NCBI RefSeq assembly: GCF_014982725.1
Contig: NZ_JADCJZ010000001.1
Coordinates: forward strand, 310,001-374,000
Reading direction: 5' to 3'
Length of the DNA: 64,000 nt
Source: Thermophilibacter gallinarum
GTDB taxonomy: Bacteria > Actinomycetota > Coriobacteriia > Coriobacteriales > Atopobiaceae
The position numbers and the translations under genes are program-made. Positions 15,954-23,508 of the stretch are shown here, piece after piece (positions within the stretch are counted from its first letter, which is position 1; each line of letters opens with the position of its first letter). The notes below the pieces were generated by a model. It saw nothing but the letters and a program-made list of their open reading frames with translations. It searched no databases and was not told the DNA's origin.

Positions 15954-17261
15954 ATGGCGGACGAGGTCGCCCGCGCGAGCGGGATCATATCCTCCCTGCG
16001 CAAGGGAGGGCGTCTGGACGAGGCGCTCGCCCTCGCCCGCCGCGAGCGTGAGCGGCACCCGGACGACGAGCGCCTGGCGCGCGCCCACTCCTGGGTGCTC
16101 TGCGACCTCGTGCGCCGTGACGGGGGAGACCCCGCCGCCCTTGCCACCGCCCTGCGCGAGCTTGCGGGGCTCTCGCTTCCCGAGAAGGGCAACGAGGTCC
16201 TCTACAAGAACCTCCTGCGACGCCTGACCGACGCCGCCTGGGACCTGCGGCGCGCGCATGACGAGGACGGCCTGCGCTGCCTCCTCGACGCGCTGCGCGA
16301 GGCCGTGCGCCTGGAGCCGGACGCTGAGTGGCTCTCTGCCGGCTCCCCGCGGTCGGCCGACGGGCGGCTCGTGCTCTCCACGTCGGAGGCGGAGCCGCTG
16401 CTGCGACCGTTCCTCTCGGCCTTCGGTGGCTCGTCGGAGGACTTGGACGCGCTGGTGGCGTGGTGCGGCCCAGAGCCGTTCGTCCTGGCGGAGGACCTGC
16501 GTCATGGCAGCTGGGAGGCGCCGGGCGAGAAGAACGGCGCGTCCGCGGACGCCCTCGCGGGGCTCCCGCGCACGCCGTTCTACGTGGAGTGGGCGAGTCC
16601 CCGTCGCGGCGCCGTGGGCATCACGGCCTACCGGCGCAGCGCGGCGCGCGAGTACAGCGGCCCGTCCGTGAGCATCGAGCGCAGCGTGGTGCGCGATGCG
16701 CGGCTGGCGGGGGAGCTCAGGACCCACGAGGTCTACGAAGCGGTGCTCTCGCCGGACGGGCGCTCCGTGCTGGGTGAGCCCGTGCCGTGCGCCGACCCCG
16801 CCGTGCGCGCGACGTTCGTCCGCCGCTTCGAGGGGCGCCTCGAGCGCGTGAGCGGCTACGGCTTCGTGCGCCTGCCGGGCGGCACGTCCGCCGCGAACGA
16901 CGTCCTGGTGCCGGAGCGCATGGTGACGAGGCACGGGATCGAGGACCTCTCGGTGGTGAGCGGCGTCGCCGCGGCGAGCTTCCGCGAGGGCGAGAAGGGC
17001 GACGAGGGCAGCTGGGGCTTCGTCGCGGACAGCGTCGAGCGCGTGGTCCCGCCGCATCCCGCGGACGTGGAGAAGCGCACGAGCGGCGCCCTGCGGGTCG
17101 CCCGCGGCGGCGCGGCCTTCGTGGGGAACGTGCTCGTGCCCACGCGCATGGTCTCCGAGCTGGGCCTGCGTCCCGACCAGGAGCTCACGGTGCGGGCGCG
17201 TCTGCGCTGGGACCGGCGCCGCCGGACCTGGGACTGGGTGGCGACGGAGGTCTCGGGCTAG
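15954..17261 (+). CDS. TPR-like protein with two C-terminal OB/cold-shock-like repeats, unknown function
   Basis: 435 residues from ATG 15954 (AAGGGAG six bases upstream; an ATG 10 codons earlier is weaker). The first 130 residues are helical with a TPR-like pattern (RLDEALALARRERERHPDDERLARAHSWVLCDL). A middle region of unknown fold follows. The C-terminus has two similar strand-rich segments: FEGRLERVSGYGFVRLPGG..ANDVLVPERMV near 290 and SGALRVARGGAAFVGNVLVPTRMV near 377, resembling RNA-binding OB or cold-shock folds (GYGFVR..DVLVP). It could be an RNA-associated protein, but no member of known function is recognised. Confidence 0.6.
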   Translation: MADEVARASGIISSLRKGGRLDEALALARRERERHPDDERLARAHSWVLCDLVRRDGGDPAALATALRELAGLSLPEKGNEVLYKNLLRRLTDAAWDLRRAHDEDGLRCLLDALREAVRLEPDAEWLSAGSPRSADGRLVLSTSEAEPLLRPFLSAFGGSSEDLDALVAWCGPEPFVLAEDLRHGSWEAPGEKNGASADALAGLPRTPFYVEWASPRRGAVGITAYRRSAAREYSGPSVSIERSVVRDARLAGELRTHEVYEAVLSPDGRSVLGEPVPCADPAVRATFVRRFEGRLERVSGYGFVRLPGGTSAANDVLVPERMVTRHGIEDLSVVSGVAAASFREGEKGDEGSWGFVADSVERVVPPHPADVEKRTSGALRVARGGAAFVGNVLVPTRMVSELGLRPDQELTVRARLRWDRRRRTWDWVATEVSG

Positions 17262-17280
17262 GGGCGGGCTCACGCCGCTA

Positions 17281-17314
17281 ACGAAAAAGCCCGGAGGCCA
17301 TATGACCTCCGGGC
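17281..17314 (-). terminator. intrinsic terminator downstream of tRNA-fMet
   Basis: On the minus strand the sequence reads AGCCCGGAGG, an 8-base loop, CCTCCGGGCT and then TTTTTCG. This is a perfect 10-base-pair GC-rich stem with a U tract, starting 11 bases after the tRNA 3' CCA. In the plus direction it would also act as a hairpin after the TPR/OB gene, which ends at 17261. Confidence 0.9.
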
Positions 17315-17324
17315 TGACTTTGTA

Positions 17325-17401
<77 letters not shown>

Positions 17402-17431
17402 ATGCGGTGCACCTCGCATGTGCAAGGAATA

Positions 17432-17460
17432 ACTATACGCGTCGTCCTTCTCGCCAGCAA
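17432..17460 (-). promoter_or_regulatory. promoter of tRNA-fMet
   Basis: On the minus strand TTGCTG (17460-17455) and TATAGT (17437-17432) are separated by exactly 17 bases, about 30 bases before the tRNA 5' end. The spacer contains the recurrent GCGAGAAGGACG word. The match to a housekeeping sigma promoter is good. Confidence 0.75.
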
Positions 17461-17467
17461 GGGTTTT

Positions 17468-17497
17468 CCCGATTGTGTACGACTCTCCACAATCGGG
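17468..17497. repeat. hairpin downstream of the JetD-like gene
   Basis: CCCGATTGTG (17468-17477) and CACAATCGGG (17488-17497) form a 10-base-pair stem eight bases past the stop of the leftward JetD-like gene. No U tract follows in the minus direction, so a Rho-independent terminator is not assured; it may protect the mRNA 3' end. Confidence 0.6.
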
Positions 17498-17504
17498 ACG
17501 GGTC

Positions 17505-18707
17505 CTACAGGTCCCCGGCCGTGAGGATCTCCTGCGGGATGAGGCGCGCGCCCTCCACGACGGCGCGCAGGTAGTCCATCTCCCGGTCGCAGAGGACCGG
17601 CTCCAGCAGCTCGAGGCCCTCGACCCGCACGCCTCGCTGGTCGGTCTCCTCGTTCTCCAGCGGGTCGGGGAAGCGGCGCATGGCGCGGCGGAGCATCTTC
17701 CGGTACGCCGGGGCGAACGGCTCCACCGAGAAGCGGCCGCGTGCCAGCTCGCTCAGGCGCGCCAGGATGGAGAGGCCCGCGCGGTCGATGTCGCCCCAGT
17801 AGAGCACGCGCACGTCCTCGGCGCCCAGGCTGTCGAGAAGGTCGGGCAGCTTGTGGGGGTCGTCCACCAGGTAGCCGTTGCCAAAGACCACGCCGTGCAC
17901 CCGCTCGCCCAGGATCTTCTTGCGGCCGTCGAGGAACAGCGCGTTTCTCATGTTGACCCAGGGGTCCAGGTTCTCGGAGACCACGAGGCGCAGGTGACGG
18001 TGGTGCTTGGGGATGTGGTGCAGCAGCTCGAGCTTGACCTGCGGGCGGGTGCGGACGACGTCGGTGAGCCCCATGAGGTGCAGGAGCTTGCGGCCGTCGG
18101 ACTCGACGCCGAGGAACTTCTCGTCGCCGAAGAGCTGGTAGGAGAGCTCGCGCAGGCTGAGCGTGCCGTCGCCGAGCGTGGCGCCACCCGCGAGCGCACC
18201 GTCGAGGGCGCGCAGCTCGCGCTCGTAGCGGACGAAGGCGTCGGGGGTGCTGAGCAGCCAGCCGTTGATCCACAGGCGCGGGTCGAGGCCGATGATCCGG
18301 CGCCGCACGTCGTTGAGCTCGGGCGTCTGCTTGCGCACGGTGTCCAGCCCGGCGAGGCTGCGCTCGGGACGGCGCGCCGGCGGGCGGGGCCGCTCGGTGC
18401 GGGTGAGCGCCTGGGGCGCGGCGCTCTCGGCCGCGTCGTCCCCGCGGGGGACGCGCAGCAGGTAGCCGTCGTCCGCCTGCTGGAGAACGCCGACCTCGAG
18501 AAGGGAGGCGAGCACCGTCTCGTCCGCGTCGTACTTCTCGAGCACCGCGGTCACGTCCGCCGGGTCGATCGGCACCTTGCGCAGGCGCACGAGGCCGCTG
18601 GCTATGCCGCCGGAGACGCTGCGGAACTGCGGGGGGAGCTGCTTGCTCAGGATCTTGGCGAGCTCGAGCACGGTGGCGTGCTCCTGCTCGGTGAGTCGAC
18701 GTGCCAT
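17505..18707 (-). CDS. orphan JetD-like (DUF2220/Wadjet) Toprim protein
   Basis: 400 residues. The N-terminal ~100 residues are winged-helix-like. The middle has the family segment LSLRELSYQLFGDEKFL (about 183-199). A Toprim-type core follows: VVSENL with Glu245, FGNGYLV, and YWGDIDRAGLSIL with Asp306 and Asp308. This matches the DUF2220 C-terminal domain of JetD, the topoVI-A-like nuclease subunit of Wadjet plasmid-defence complexes. No JetA, JetB or JetC (kleisin, KITE or SMC-like) gene lies nearby, so it stands alone. Base composition is like its neighbours. It could act as a stand-alone nuclease or a domesticated remnant; Wadjet function cannot be claimed. Confidence 0.72.
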   Translation of the reverse strand: MARRLTEQEHATVLELAKILSKQLPPQFRSVSGGIASGLVRLRKVPIDPADVTAVLEKYDADETVLASLLEVGVLQQADDGYLLRVPRGDDAAESAAPQALTRTERPRPPARRPERSLAGLDTVRKQTPELNDVRRRIIGLDPRLWINGWLLSTPDAFVRYERELRALDGALAGGATLGDGTLSLRELSYQLFGDEKFLGVESDGRKLLHLMGLTDVVRTRPQVKLELLHHIPKHHRHLRLVVSENLDPWVNMRNALFLDGRKKILGERVHGVVFGNGYLVDDPHKLPDLLDSLGAEDVRVLYWGDIDRAGLSILARLSELARGRFSVEPFAPAYRKMLRRAMRRFPDPLENEETDQRGVRVEGLELLEPVLCDREMDYLRAVVEGARLIPQEILTAGDL

Positions 18708-18831
18708 GGGGGTCCTTGTCTCTTGGTTGCCCCCACAGCATACCGTACGCGCGCCGCCCCCCGACGCCCTTGCTTAGGAAAACGGGGTCGTTGCAGGTGC
18801 CGCAGCGAGAAGCGCCCGCGACGCCTCACCG

Positions 18832-19104
18832 CTACGACAGCGCCGCGCTCCACGCGCTCTGCAGCCCGAGCACGATCACGAGCGAGAGCACGTTCACGAC
18901 GAGCGCCGCGATCGCGAGGCCCTTGCCACCCTTGGTGCCGCGCACGGTGCCGATCACGCCCACGATCGAGAAGACCAGGCCGATGGCGCCGATCATGAAC
19001 GAGAGGTTGTTGACGATGGGGATCCACGAGGTCACGATCGCCAGGATTCCCAGCACCAGACCGACGATCGCCGCGGTTGACGTGGGCTTGTTGGTGTCTG
19101 CCAT
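18832..19104 (-). CDS. small DUF4190-like membrane protein
   Basis: 90 residues with three hydrophobic helices (about 10-28, 33-52, 64-84) and a TSTAAIVGLVLGILAIV start typical of small DUF4190/DUF4064-type membrane proteins. A GGAAAGGAACGG ribosome site precedes ATG. It is divergent from the lipoprotein at 19252 across a gap holding a perfect palindrome. No function is assigned. Confidence 0.75.
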   Translation of the reverse strand: MADTNKPTSTAAIVGLVLGILAIVTSWIPIVNNLSFMIGAIGLVFSIVGVIGTVRGTKGGKGLAIAALVVNVLSLVIVLGLQSAWSAALS

Positions 19105-19163
19105 ATCCGTTCCTTTCCTTCGGTGAGACTGTGGCTCGAATTATCGCGACCCCGCCGGCGCGA

Positions 19164-19186
19164 TTCATTAGCTGCGAGCTAATGAA
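19164..19186. promoter_or_regulatory. perfect palindromic operator candidate in divergent promoter
   Basis: Arms TTCATTAGCT (19164-19173) and AGCTAATGAA (19177-19186) with a GCG spacer form a 23-base near-symmetric site, AT-rich against a GC-rich background. It lies between the leftward small membrane protein and the rightward lipoprotein. It is flanked by CGCCGGCG-type complementary runs. It looks like a dimeric repressor site controlling both genes. Confidence 0.5.
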
Positions 19187-19251
19187 ACCCGCCGGCCGCG
19201 TTGCTAGTCTTCAGCTACCTGTTGGCTGAAGGACACACGAAGGACCGGGTG

Positions 19252-19773
19252 ATGACAGTGAGGAAGAACGCTCTCATGGGCAAGAGGATCGTCGTGGCCG
19301 CGCTGATGGTCGCGGCCCTGGCGACGCCGTGCGCGCTGGTCGGATGCGGCGGCGGGGCGCCCGCGGACACCGACGAGGCTCCCGTCGAGCAGGAGGCCGA
19401 GCCCGAGCAGGCCGAGCCCGAGGCCTCGGATGCCGAGTATGCCGTGACGATCGACGGCTCCGCGATGACGGAGGACTACGAGGGCAACCCCGCGATGATC
19501 GTCGACTTCTCGTTCACCAACAACTCCGACGAGGCGACCTCGTTCGCCGTCGCGTGCTCCCAGAAGGCGTTCCAGAACGGTGTCGAGCTCGAGCGCGCCA
19601 TCACCACGGATGACCTCGGCAACGGCTACATGGCTGAGATCAAGCCCGGTGCCACCACCACGGCCCGCATCGCCTACGCGCTGACCGACGAGTCCGACGT
19701 CACCGTCGAGGTCGAGGAGCTCTTCTCGTTCGATGATACGATGCTGGCTGAGGCCACCTTCTCGGTGGCATAG
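19252..19773 (+). CDS. DUF5067-like lipoprotein
   Basis: 173 residues from ATG 19252 (AAGGA upstream); ATG 19276, with GAGGAAG before it, is equally possible and gives a 24-residue signal. The lipobox is LVGC, followed by a Glu/Ala/Pro-rich linker and a beta-rich domain (DGSAMTEDYEGNPAMIVDFSFTNNSDEATSFAV) of the DUF5067 type, an Ig-like extracellular domain found in Gram-positive lipoproteins. It sits 27 bases before an HTH gene. Role unknown. Confidence 0.78.
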   Translation: MTVRKNALMGKRIVVAALMVAALATPCALVGCGGGAPADTDEAPVEQEAEPEQAEPEASDAEYAVTIDGSAMTEDYEGNPAMIVDFSFTNNSDEATSFAVACSQKAFQNGVELERAITTDDLGNGYMAEIKPGATTTARIAYALTDESDVTVEVEELFSFDDTMLAEATFSVA

Positions 19774-19800
19774 CGCAGATGGAAGAGGGGAGGGGCCCGC

Positions 19801-20220
19801 ATGAGCGAACCGCTGACCGAGGAGCTGCTCGACGAGCTCCTCTCTGCGTCTGACCTGGACAAGTACCTCGAGGAGCACGAGCCGCGCGCCCTGAGCCTTG
19901 CCGAGTACCTGCAGCAGCTGCTGGACGAGAAGGGCCTCGAGCGCTCCCGCGTGGTGCGCATGGCCAACCTGAACGACACGTTCGGCTACCAGATCTTCCA
20001 GGGCACGCGCCACCCGAGCCGCGACAAGGTGCTGCAGATCGCCTTCGCCATGGCCCTCACGCTGCGCGAGACCAACCGCGCGCTGACGGCCGCCGGCGTG
20101 AGCGAGCTCTACTGCAAGGACCGCCGCGACGCGATCATCATCTTCTGCATCGACCGCGGCTGCTCGCTCCAGAAGGTTAACGAGGAGCTCTACCGCTTCG
20201 GCGAGGAGACCATCTGCTAG
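19801..20220 (+). CDS. XRE-like helix-turn-helix protein paired with a Ser/Thr kinase
   Basis: 139 residues. The middle (SLAEYLQQLLDEKGLERSRVVRMANLNDTFGYQIFQGTRHPSRDKVLQIAFAM region, about 34-85) has the layout of a XRE/lambda-repressor HTH. The C-terminus continues with LCYCKDRRDAIIIFCI-like helices. The N-terminus is acidic. GAGGGG lies seven bases before the start. Small HTH proteins of this kind are often encoded next to Ser/Thr kinases; here the kinase starts 130 bases downstream after a hairpin. Confidence 0.72.
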   Translation: MSEPLTEELLDELLSASDLDKYLEEHEPRALSLAEYLQQLLDEKGLERSRVVRMANLNDTFGYQIFQGTRHPSRDKVLQIAFAMALTLRETNRALTAAGVSELYCKDRRDAIIIFCIDRGCSLQKVNEELYRFGEETIC

Positions 20221-20232
20221 CGAGGGCCGCCC

Positions 20233-20310
20233 AAAAGTACCCAGACAACGTGCCCGTGGCGACGTCGTCCCAGTTGGCGTCTCCCGAATCGCCGTTGTCT
20301 GGGTACTTTT
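20233..20310. repeat. 18-bp perfect inverted repeat (bidirectional terminator-like)
   Basis: AAAAGTACCCAGACAACG (20233-20250) and its exact complement CGTTGTCTGGGTACTTTT (20293-20310) flank 42 bases. The arms end in A and T runs, so the transcript would form a long stem followed by U residues in the plus direction. It lies between the HTH and kinase genes and resembles the other palindromic intergenic elements in architecture, though not in arm sequence. Confidence 0.8.
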
Positions 20311-20349
20311 TCGCGAGGTCGCGAAGTGGCCCTCTGCTAGGATGGGCGC

Positions 20350-21537
20350 ATGGAAGATGAGCTCTCAAACTACCTCTCCGCGCTCGACCGCGACGGCTGC
20401 TATCGCGTGGACGCGACCCTCAAGGACGGCCGCCTCGAGACCACGCAGCGCGTCTACTTCGTGGGCGAGAACGGCGCCGAGCTGGGCCCCTTCGTGCGCA
20501 AGTACCTCGCCCCCGGGCTGGGCGGCGCGTACGAGCGGATCTTTGCCGCTCAGCGCGACGGGGTGCGGCTTCCCCATCTGCCCCGCATCGTCGAGTGCCA
20601 CCGCCAGGACGAGCGCCTCGTCGTGGTCATGGAGCACGTCGCCGGCGAGACGCTCGCAGATGCCGCGGCGGCTGCGACCGACCGCCTCGACCTCGTGCGT
20701 CGCGTATTCCCCGACCTCTGCGACGCGGTGAGCGAGCTCCACGAGCTCCTCGACCCGCCCGTCATCCACCGCGACCTCAAGCCGGGCAACGTCATGGTCT
20801 CGGCCGCCGGCGTCACCCTTATCGACCTTGGCATCGCGCGCACCTGGCGCGAGGGCGGCGAGCAGGACACCACCCACTTCGGCACGCGCGCCTACGCCCC
20901 GCCCGAGCAGTTCGGCTTTGGCCAGACCGACGTTACGAGCGACGTCTACGCCCTGGGCATGCTGCTCTTCTTCTGCCTCGCGGGCCGCGACCCCGCGGCC
21001 GCGGACCGCGAGCGAGGCTTTGCGGCGGACGGCGTGCCCGAGGGCCTGCGCGACGTCATCGCCCACGCCGCCGAGCTCGACCCCGCGCGTCGCCTCCCGT
21101 CCGCCCGGGCATTCAAGGAGGCCCTGCTCGCCGCGCTGGGCGAGAAGGACCGGGAAGCCGAGCCGCCCACGTTCGAGGCGTCGGGCACGAGCCCCCTCGC
21201 GTGGCTCTCGCGCGTCCCGGGCTGGGTGGGCGTCGCATGGAACGTGCTCGTGGCGGCCGCCTGCGCGCTGCTGCTGATCGGCTGTGTGGGGGCGATGCTC
21301 TACCCCAACGCCGAACTCGCCACCTGGCCCACGTGGTATCTCCTCTACGCCTACCTGGCCTTCGCGATGCCGGTCATCCTCGTCGTCTCCTACCTGCTGC
21401 TCGACCGCCGGCCGCTGCGCCGGAGGGTGCCCGCGCTCGCACGACTCACCGTGCGCCAGGAGGCGCTCCGGGGGCTGCTCGTGCTTCTCGTCGTGTTTGC
21501 GGCGTGGGTCGTCGCGGCGATGGCGGCGGGAGTCTAG
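20350..21537 (+). CDS. membrane-associated Ser/Thr protein kinase
   Basis: 395 residues. Kinase landmarks: a Lys in FVRKYLAP near 50, the hinge VVMEHVAGETL, the catalytic loop HRDLKPGNVMV near 139-149, DLGIAR in place of DFG near 157, and the APPEQF (APE-type) loop. The N-terminal lobe is compact and lacks an obvious glycine-rich loop. Three C-terminal hydrophobic segments (about 293-315, 325-350, 370-395) anchor it, so the kinase domain is cytoplasmic with no extracellular sensor. The upstream HTH protein is a likely partner or substrate. Confidence 0.88.
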   Translation: MEDELSNYLSALDRDGCYRVDATLKDGRLETTQRVYFVGENGAELGPFVRKYLAPGLGGAYERIFAAQRDGVRLPHLPRIVECHRQDERLVVVMEHVAGETLADAAAAATDRLDLVRRVFPDLCDAVSELHELLDPPVIHRDLKPGNVMVSAAGVTLIDLGIARTWREGGEQDTTHFGTRAYAPPEQFGFGQTDVTSDVYALGMLLFFCLAGRDPAAADRERGFAADGVPEGLRDVIAHAAELDPARRLPSARAFKEALLAALGEKDREAEPPTFEASGTSPLAWLSRVPGWVGVAWNVLVAAACALLLIGCVGAMLYPNAELATWPTWYLLYAYLAFAMPVILVVSYLLLDRRPLRRRVPALARLTVRQEALRGLLVLLVVFAAWVVAAMAAGV

Positions 21538-22142
21538 ACCAGCTGCCTGACGGCCGCCTCTAGCTCGGCGACATCACCCGTGAAGTGGTACGCGTGCATG
21601 CCCGCGACGCGGGCGCCGATGCAGTTGTCCTCGTTGTCGTCTACGAAGAGGCACTCCGCCGGGTCCAGGTCGTAGCGCTCGCAGAGCAGCTGGTAGATCG
21701 ACGGATCCGGCTTCATCATGCGCTCGTTGGCGGAGACCACCACGCCGTCGACGTAGGGGATGACGGGCGCGTGGCCGAGCTGCTCCATGATGCGGGTGGA
21801 GGCGTTGGAGAGCACGTAGACGCCAAAGCCCTCCTCCTTGAGGCGGATGCCGAGCTCGTTGACGTCGGAGATGGCCTCCGAGCGCTCCGGCCAGTGCGCG
21901 AGGCACTCATGCAGGTTGGGGTGCAGGCGCTCGGGCAGGTGGTGCTCGGCGTAGCGCGTCATGGTCTCGTGCCCGATGGTGCCCGAGTCGAGCAGGGTCC
22001 ACAGCGGGCTGCCAAAGAGCGCGGCGTTGAGCAGGGCGGCGTCCTCGGGCGTGTCCGTGAAGCACGAGGCGAAGTAGGGGCCGTTGAACGTCATGAGCAC
22101 GTTGCCCATGTCAAAGATCACGTTGCGTACCGGCTTTCCCAT
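21534..22142 (-). CDS. HAD-IA family hydrolase (YihX-like)
   Basis: 202 residues with DMGNVLMTFN (motif I) near 11, VLSNAS (motif II), MKPDPSIYQLL (motif III Lys) and LFVDDNEDNCIGA (motif IV). It belongs to the small-cap HAD-IA group, like glucose-1-phosphate phosphatase YihX and epoxide-hydrolase-type HADs. Its stop overlaps the kinase stop by four bases in convergent orientation. Substrate unknown. Confidence 0.88.
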   Translation of the reverse strand: MGKPVRNVIFDMGNVLMTFNGPYFASCFTDTPEDAALLNAALFGSPLWTLLDSGTIGHETMTRYAEHHLPERLHPNLHECLAHWPERSEAISDVNELGIRLKEEGFGVYVLSNASTRIMEQLGHAPVIPYVDGVVVSANERMMKPDPSIYQLLCERYDLDPAECLFVDDNEDNCIGARVAGMHAYHFTGDVAELEAAVRQLV

Positions 22143-22215
22143 GCTTCTCCCTTCGACGCTCTCCTAGGCCGAAGTATAGCCGTGCCGGCGAGAAGAGGCG
22201 CGGAGACGCCGGCGC

Positions 22216-23307
22216 CTAGACCTCGATGCTCAGGAAGACGTAGGTGTCGCTGTCCTCGTCGAACTCGTCCTCGGGGTCCGTCGCGAAGTGGGCGTAGACC
22301 GTGAGCCCGTCCTCGGTGCCCTCGTACACGGAGACGTCGTCGTAGTAGGTTCCCGCCAGGAACTGCTCGGTGAACTCGGCGGGGAGCGTCGGAGACGGCA
22401 TGCCGAGACCGGAGAGCATGCCCGCGAGCCGGTCGAAGTCCGCCTGCACGGCGGCGAGGTTCTTCTCCTTCGAGAGCGTCGCGTCTATGTCCGCGTGATA
22501 GCTGATCTCCTTCAGGGCGCCCGAGGCGTCCGTGTCGACGCATGCGTACGAGACCAGGGGCTCGTCGAGGGCGTCCAGGTAACCGTAGACGGAGTAGCCG
22601 TACGACGTCTGGCGCTGGGTCGGGTCGTCCGCCGAGACGTAGGCGCACCCGCCGTCCTCGAACGCCGCCTCGATGGCCGACACGCGCTCCGCCGCCTCGG
22701 CGCGCGCCTCCGCCCCCGCCTGCGCGGACGAGGCGAGGCGCGGGGTGAATATCGCCGCGAACACGAGGATCGGCACCAGCACGATCGCCGTGCGCCAGGC
22801 GCCGAGGCTCGGCAGGCGCACGCCGCCCCTCTCTGCGGCGATCCGTGCGGTCTCGTGGAACGCCCGCATGAGGCGCCAGAACCCGATGAAGCCCAGGGCG
22901 CTGCCCACGACCTCCAGCGCCTCGCCGGCCGGCGTCCCGCCGTCGCGCGAGTCCATGAGGCGACCGGCGGCGCTCGTGCCGATGCCCGCGTAGAGCTCTC
23001 CGGGCAGGGGAGTGTCCGCGGCCTCGCCGAAGACCTTCCGCTCCACGGAGCGCCAGGCGGGTCGGTTTGCCATCACGCGCGTGCCTATGGAGAACACGAG
23101 GCAGAGCGCCACGTAGACGATCACGAAGGGCAGCAGCGAGTAGAGCCCCAGCAGGTAGACGCCCTGGGACTTGAGAATGGCGTCGTCCACCGCGATGCAG
23201 GCGACCCATGCGGCGAGCCCCGGAAAGAGCGAGAAGAGGAAGTACGTCCCGAGCTTGGGCCAGAGGTAGAGCCGGCGAATCGCGCGCTTCTCGTCGTCAC
23301 TGAACAT
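22216..23307 (-). CDS. membrane protein of unknown function
   Basis: 363 residues. Two hydrophobic segments (about 19-41 and 49-75) are followed by a soluble loop, a third segment (VLVPILVFAAIFTPRLA, about 171-188), an Ala/Glu-rich coiled stretch and an extracytoplasmic C-terminal domain (about 205-363). The last part resembles small lipoprotein-like beta domains. No family is recognised. It starts just before the lower-GC helicase module. Confidence 0.65.
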   Translation of the reverse strand: MFSDDEKRAIRRLYLWPKLGTYFLFSLFPGLAAWVACIAVDDAILKSQGVYLLGLYSLLPFVIVYVALCLVFSIGTRVMANRPAWRSVERKVFGEAADTPLPGELYAGIGTSAAGRLMDSRDGGTPAGEALEVVGSALGFIGFWRLMRAFHETARIAAERGGVRLPSLGAWRTAIVLVPILVFAAIFTPRLASSAQAGAEARAEAAERVSAIEAAFEDGGCAYVSADDPTQRQTSYGYSVYGYLDALDEPLVSYACVDTDASGALKEISYHADIDATLSKEKNLAAVQADFDRLAGMLSGLGMPSPTLPAEFTEQFLAGTYYDDVSVYEGTEDGLTVYAHFATDPEDEFDEDSDTYVFLSIEV

Positions 23308-23508
23308 GGGCGCTCCTAACGTGGGGTGGGACCAGTATAGAGCGCGCTCGACGTCGAATAACGTGCGAGAAGGTCAGCGGTGCCCCCACCGGAGCGCTCA
23401 TTGGACCCTTTTGCCGGAGTACGGTGGTGGGACGTGTCGGCTGCTATGCTGCTGAGCCGTTTCTGGCTTTGCTATCCTGGCGATAAGCATCTAAACGGGA
23501 GCGAACAT

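Noticed and set aside
17505-18707. Complete Wadjet system
   Set aside because: Only the JetD-like gene is present; flanking genes are a tRNA and small membrane proteins, not JetABC.
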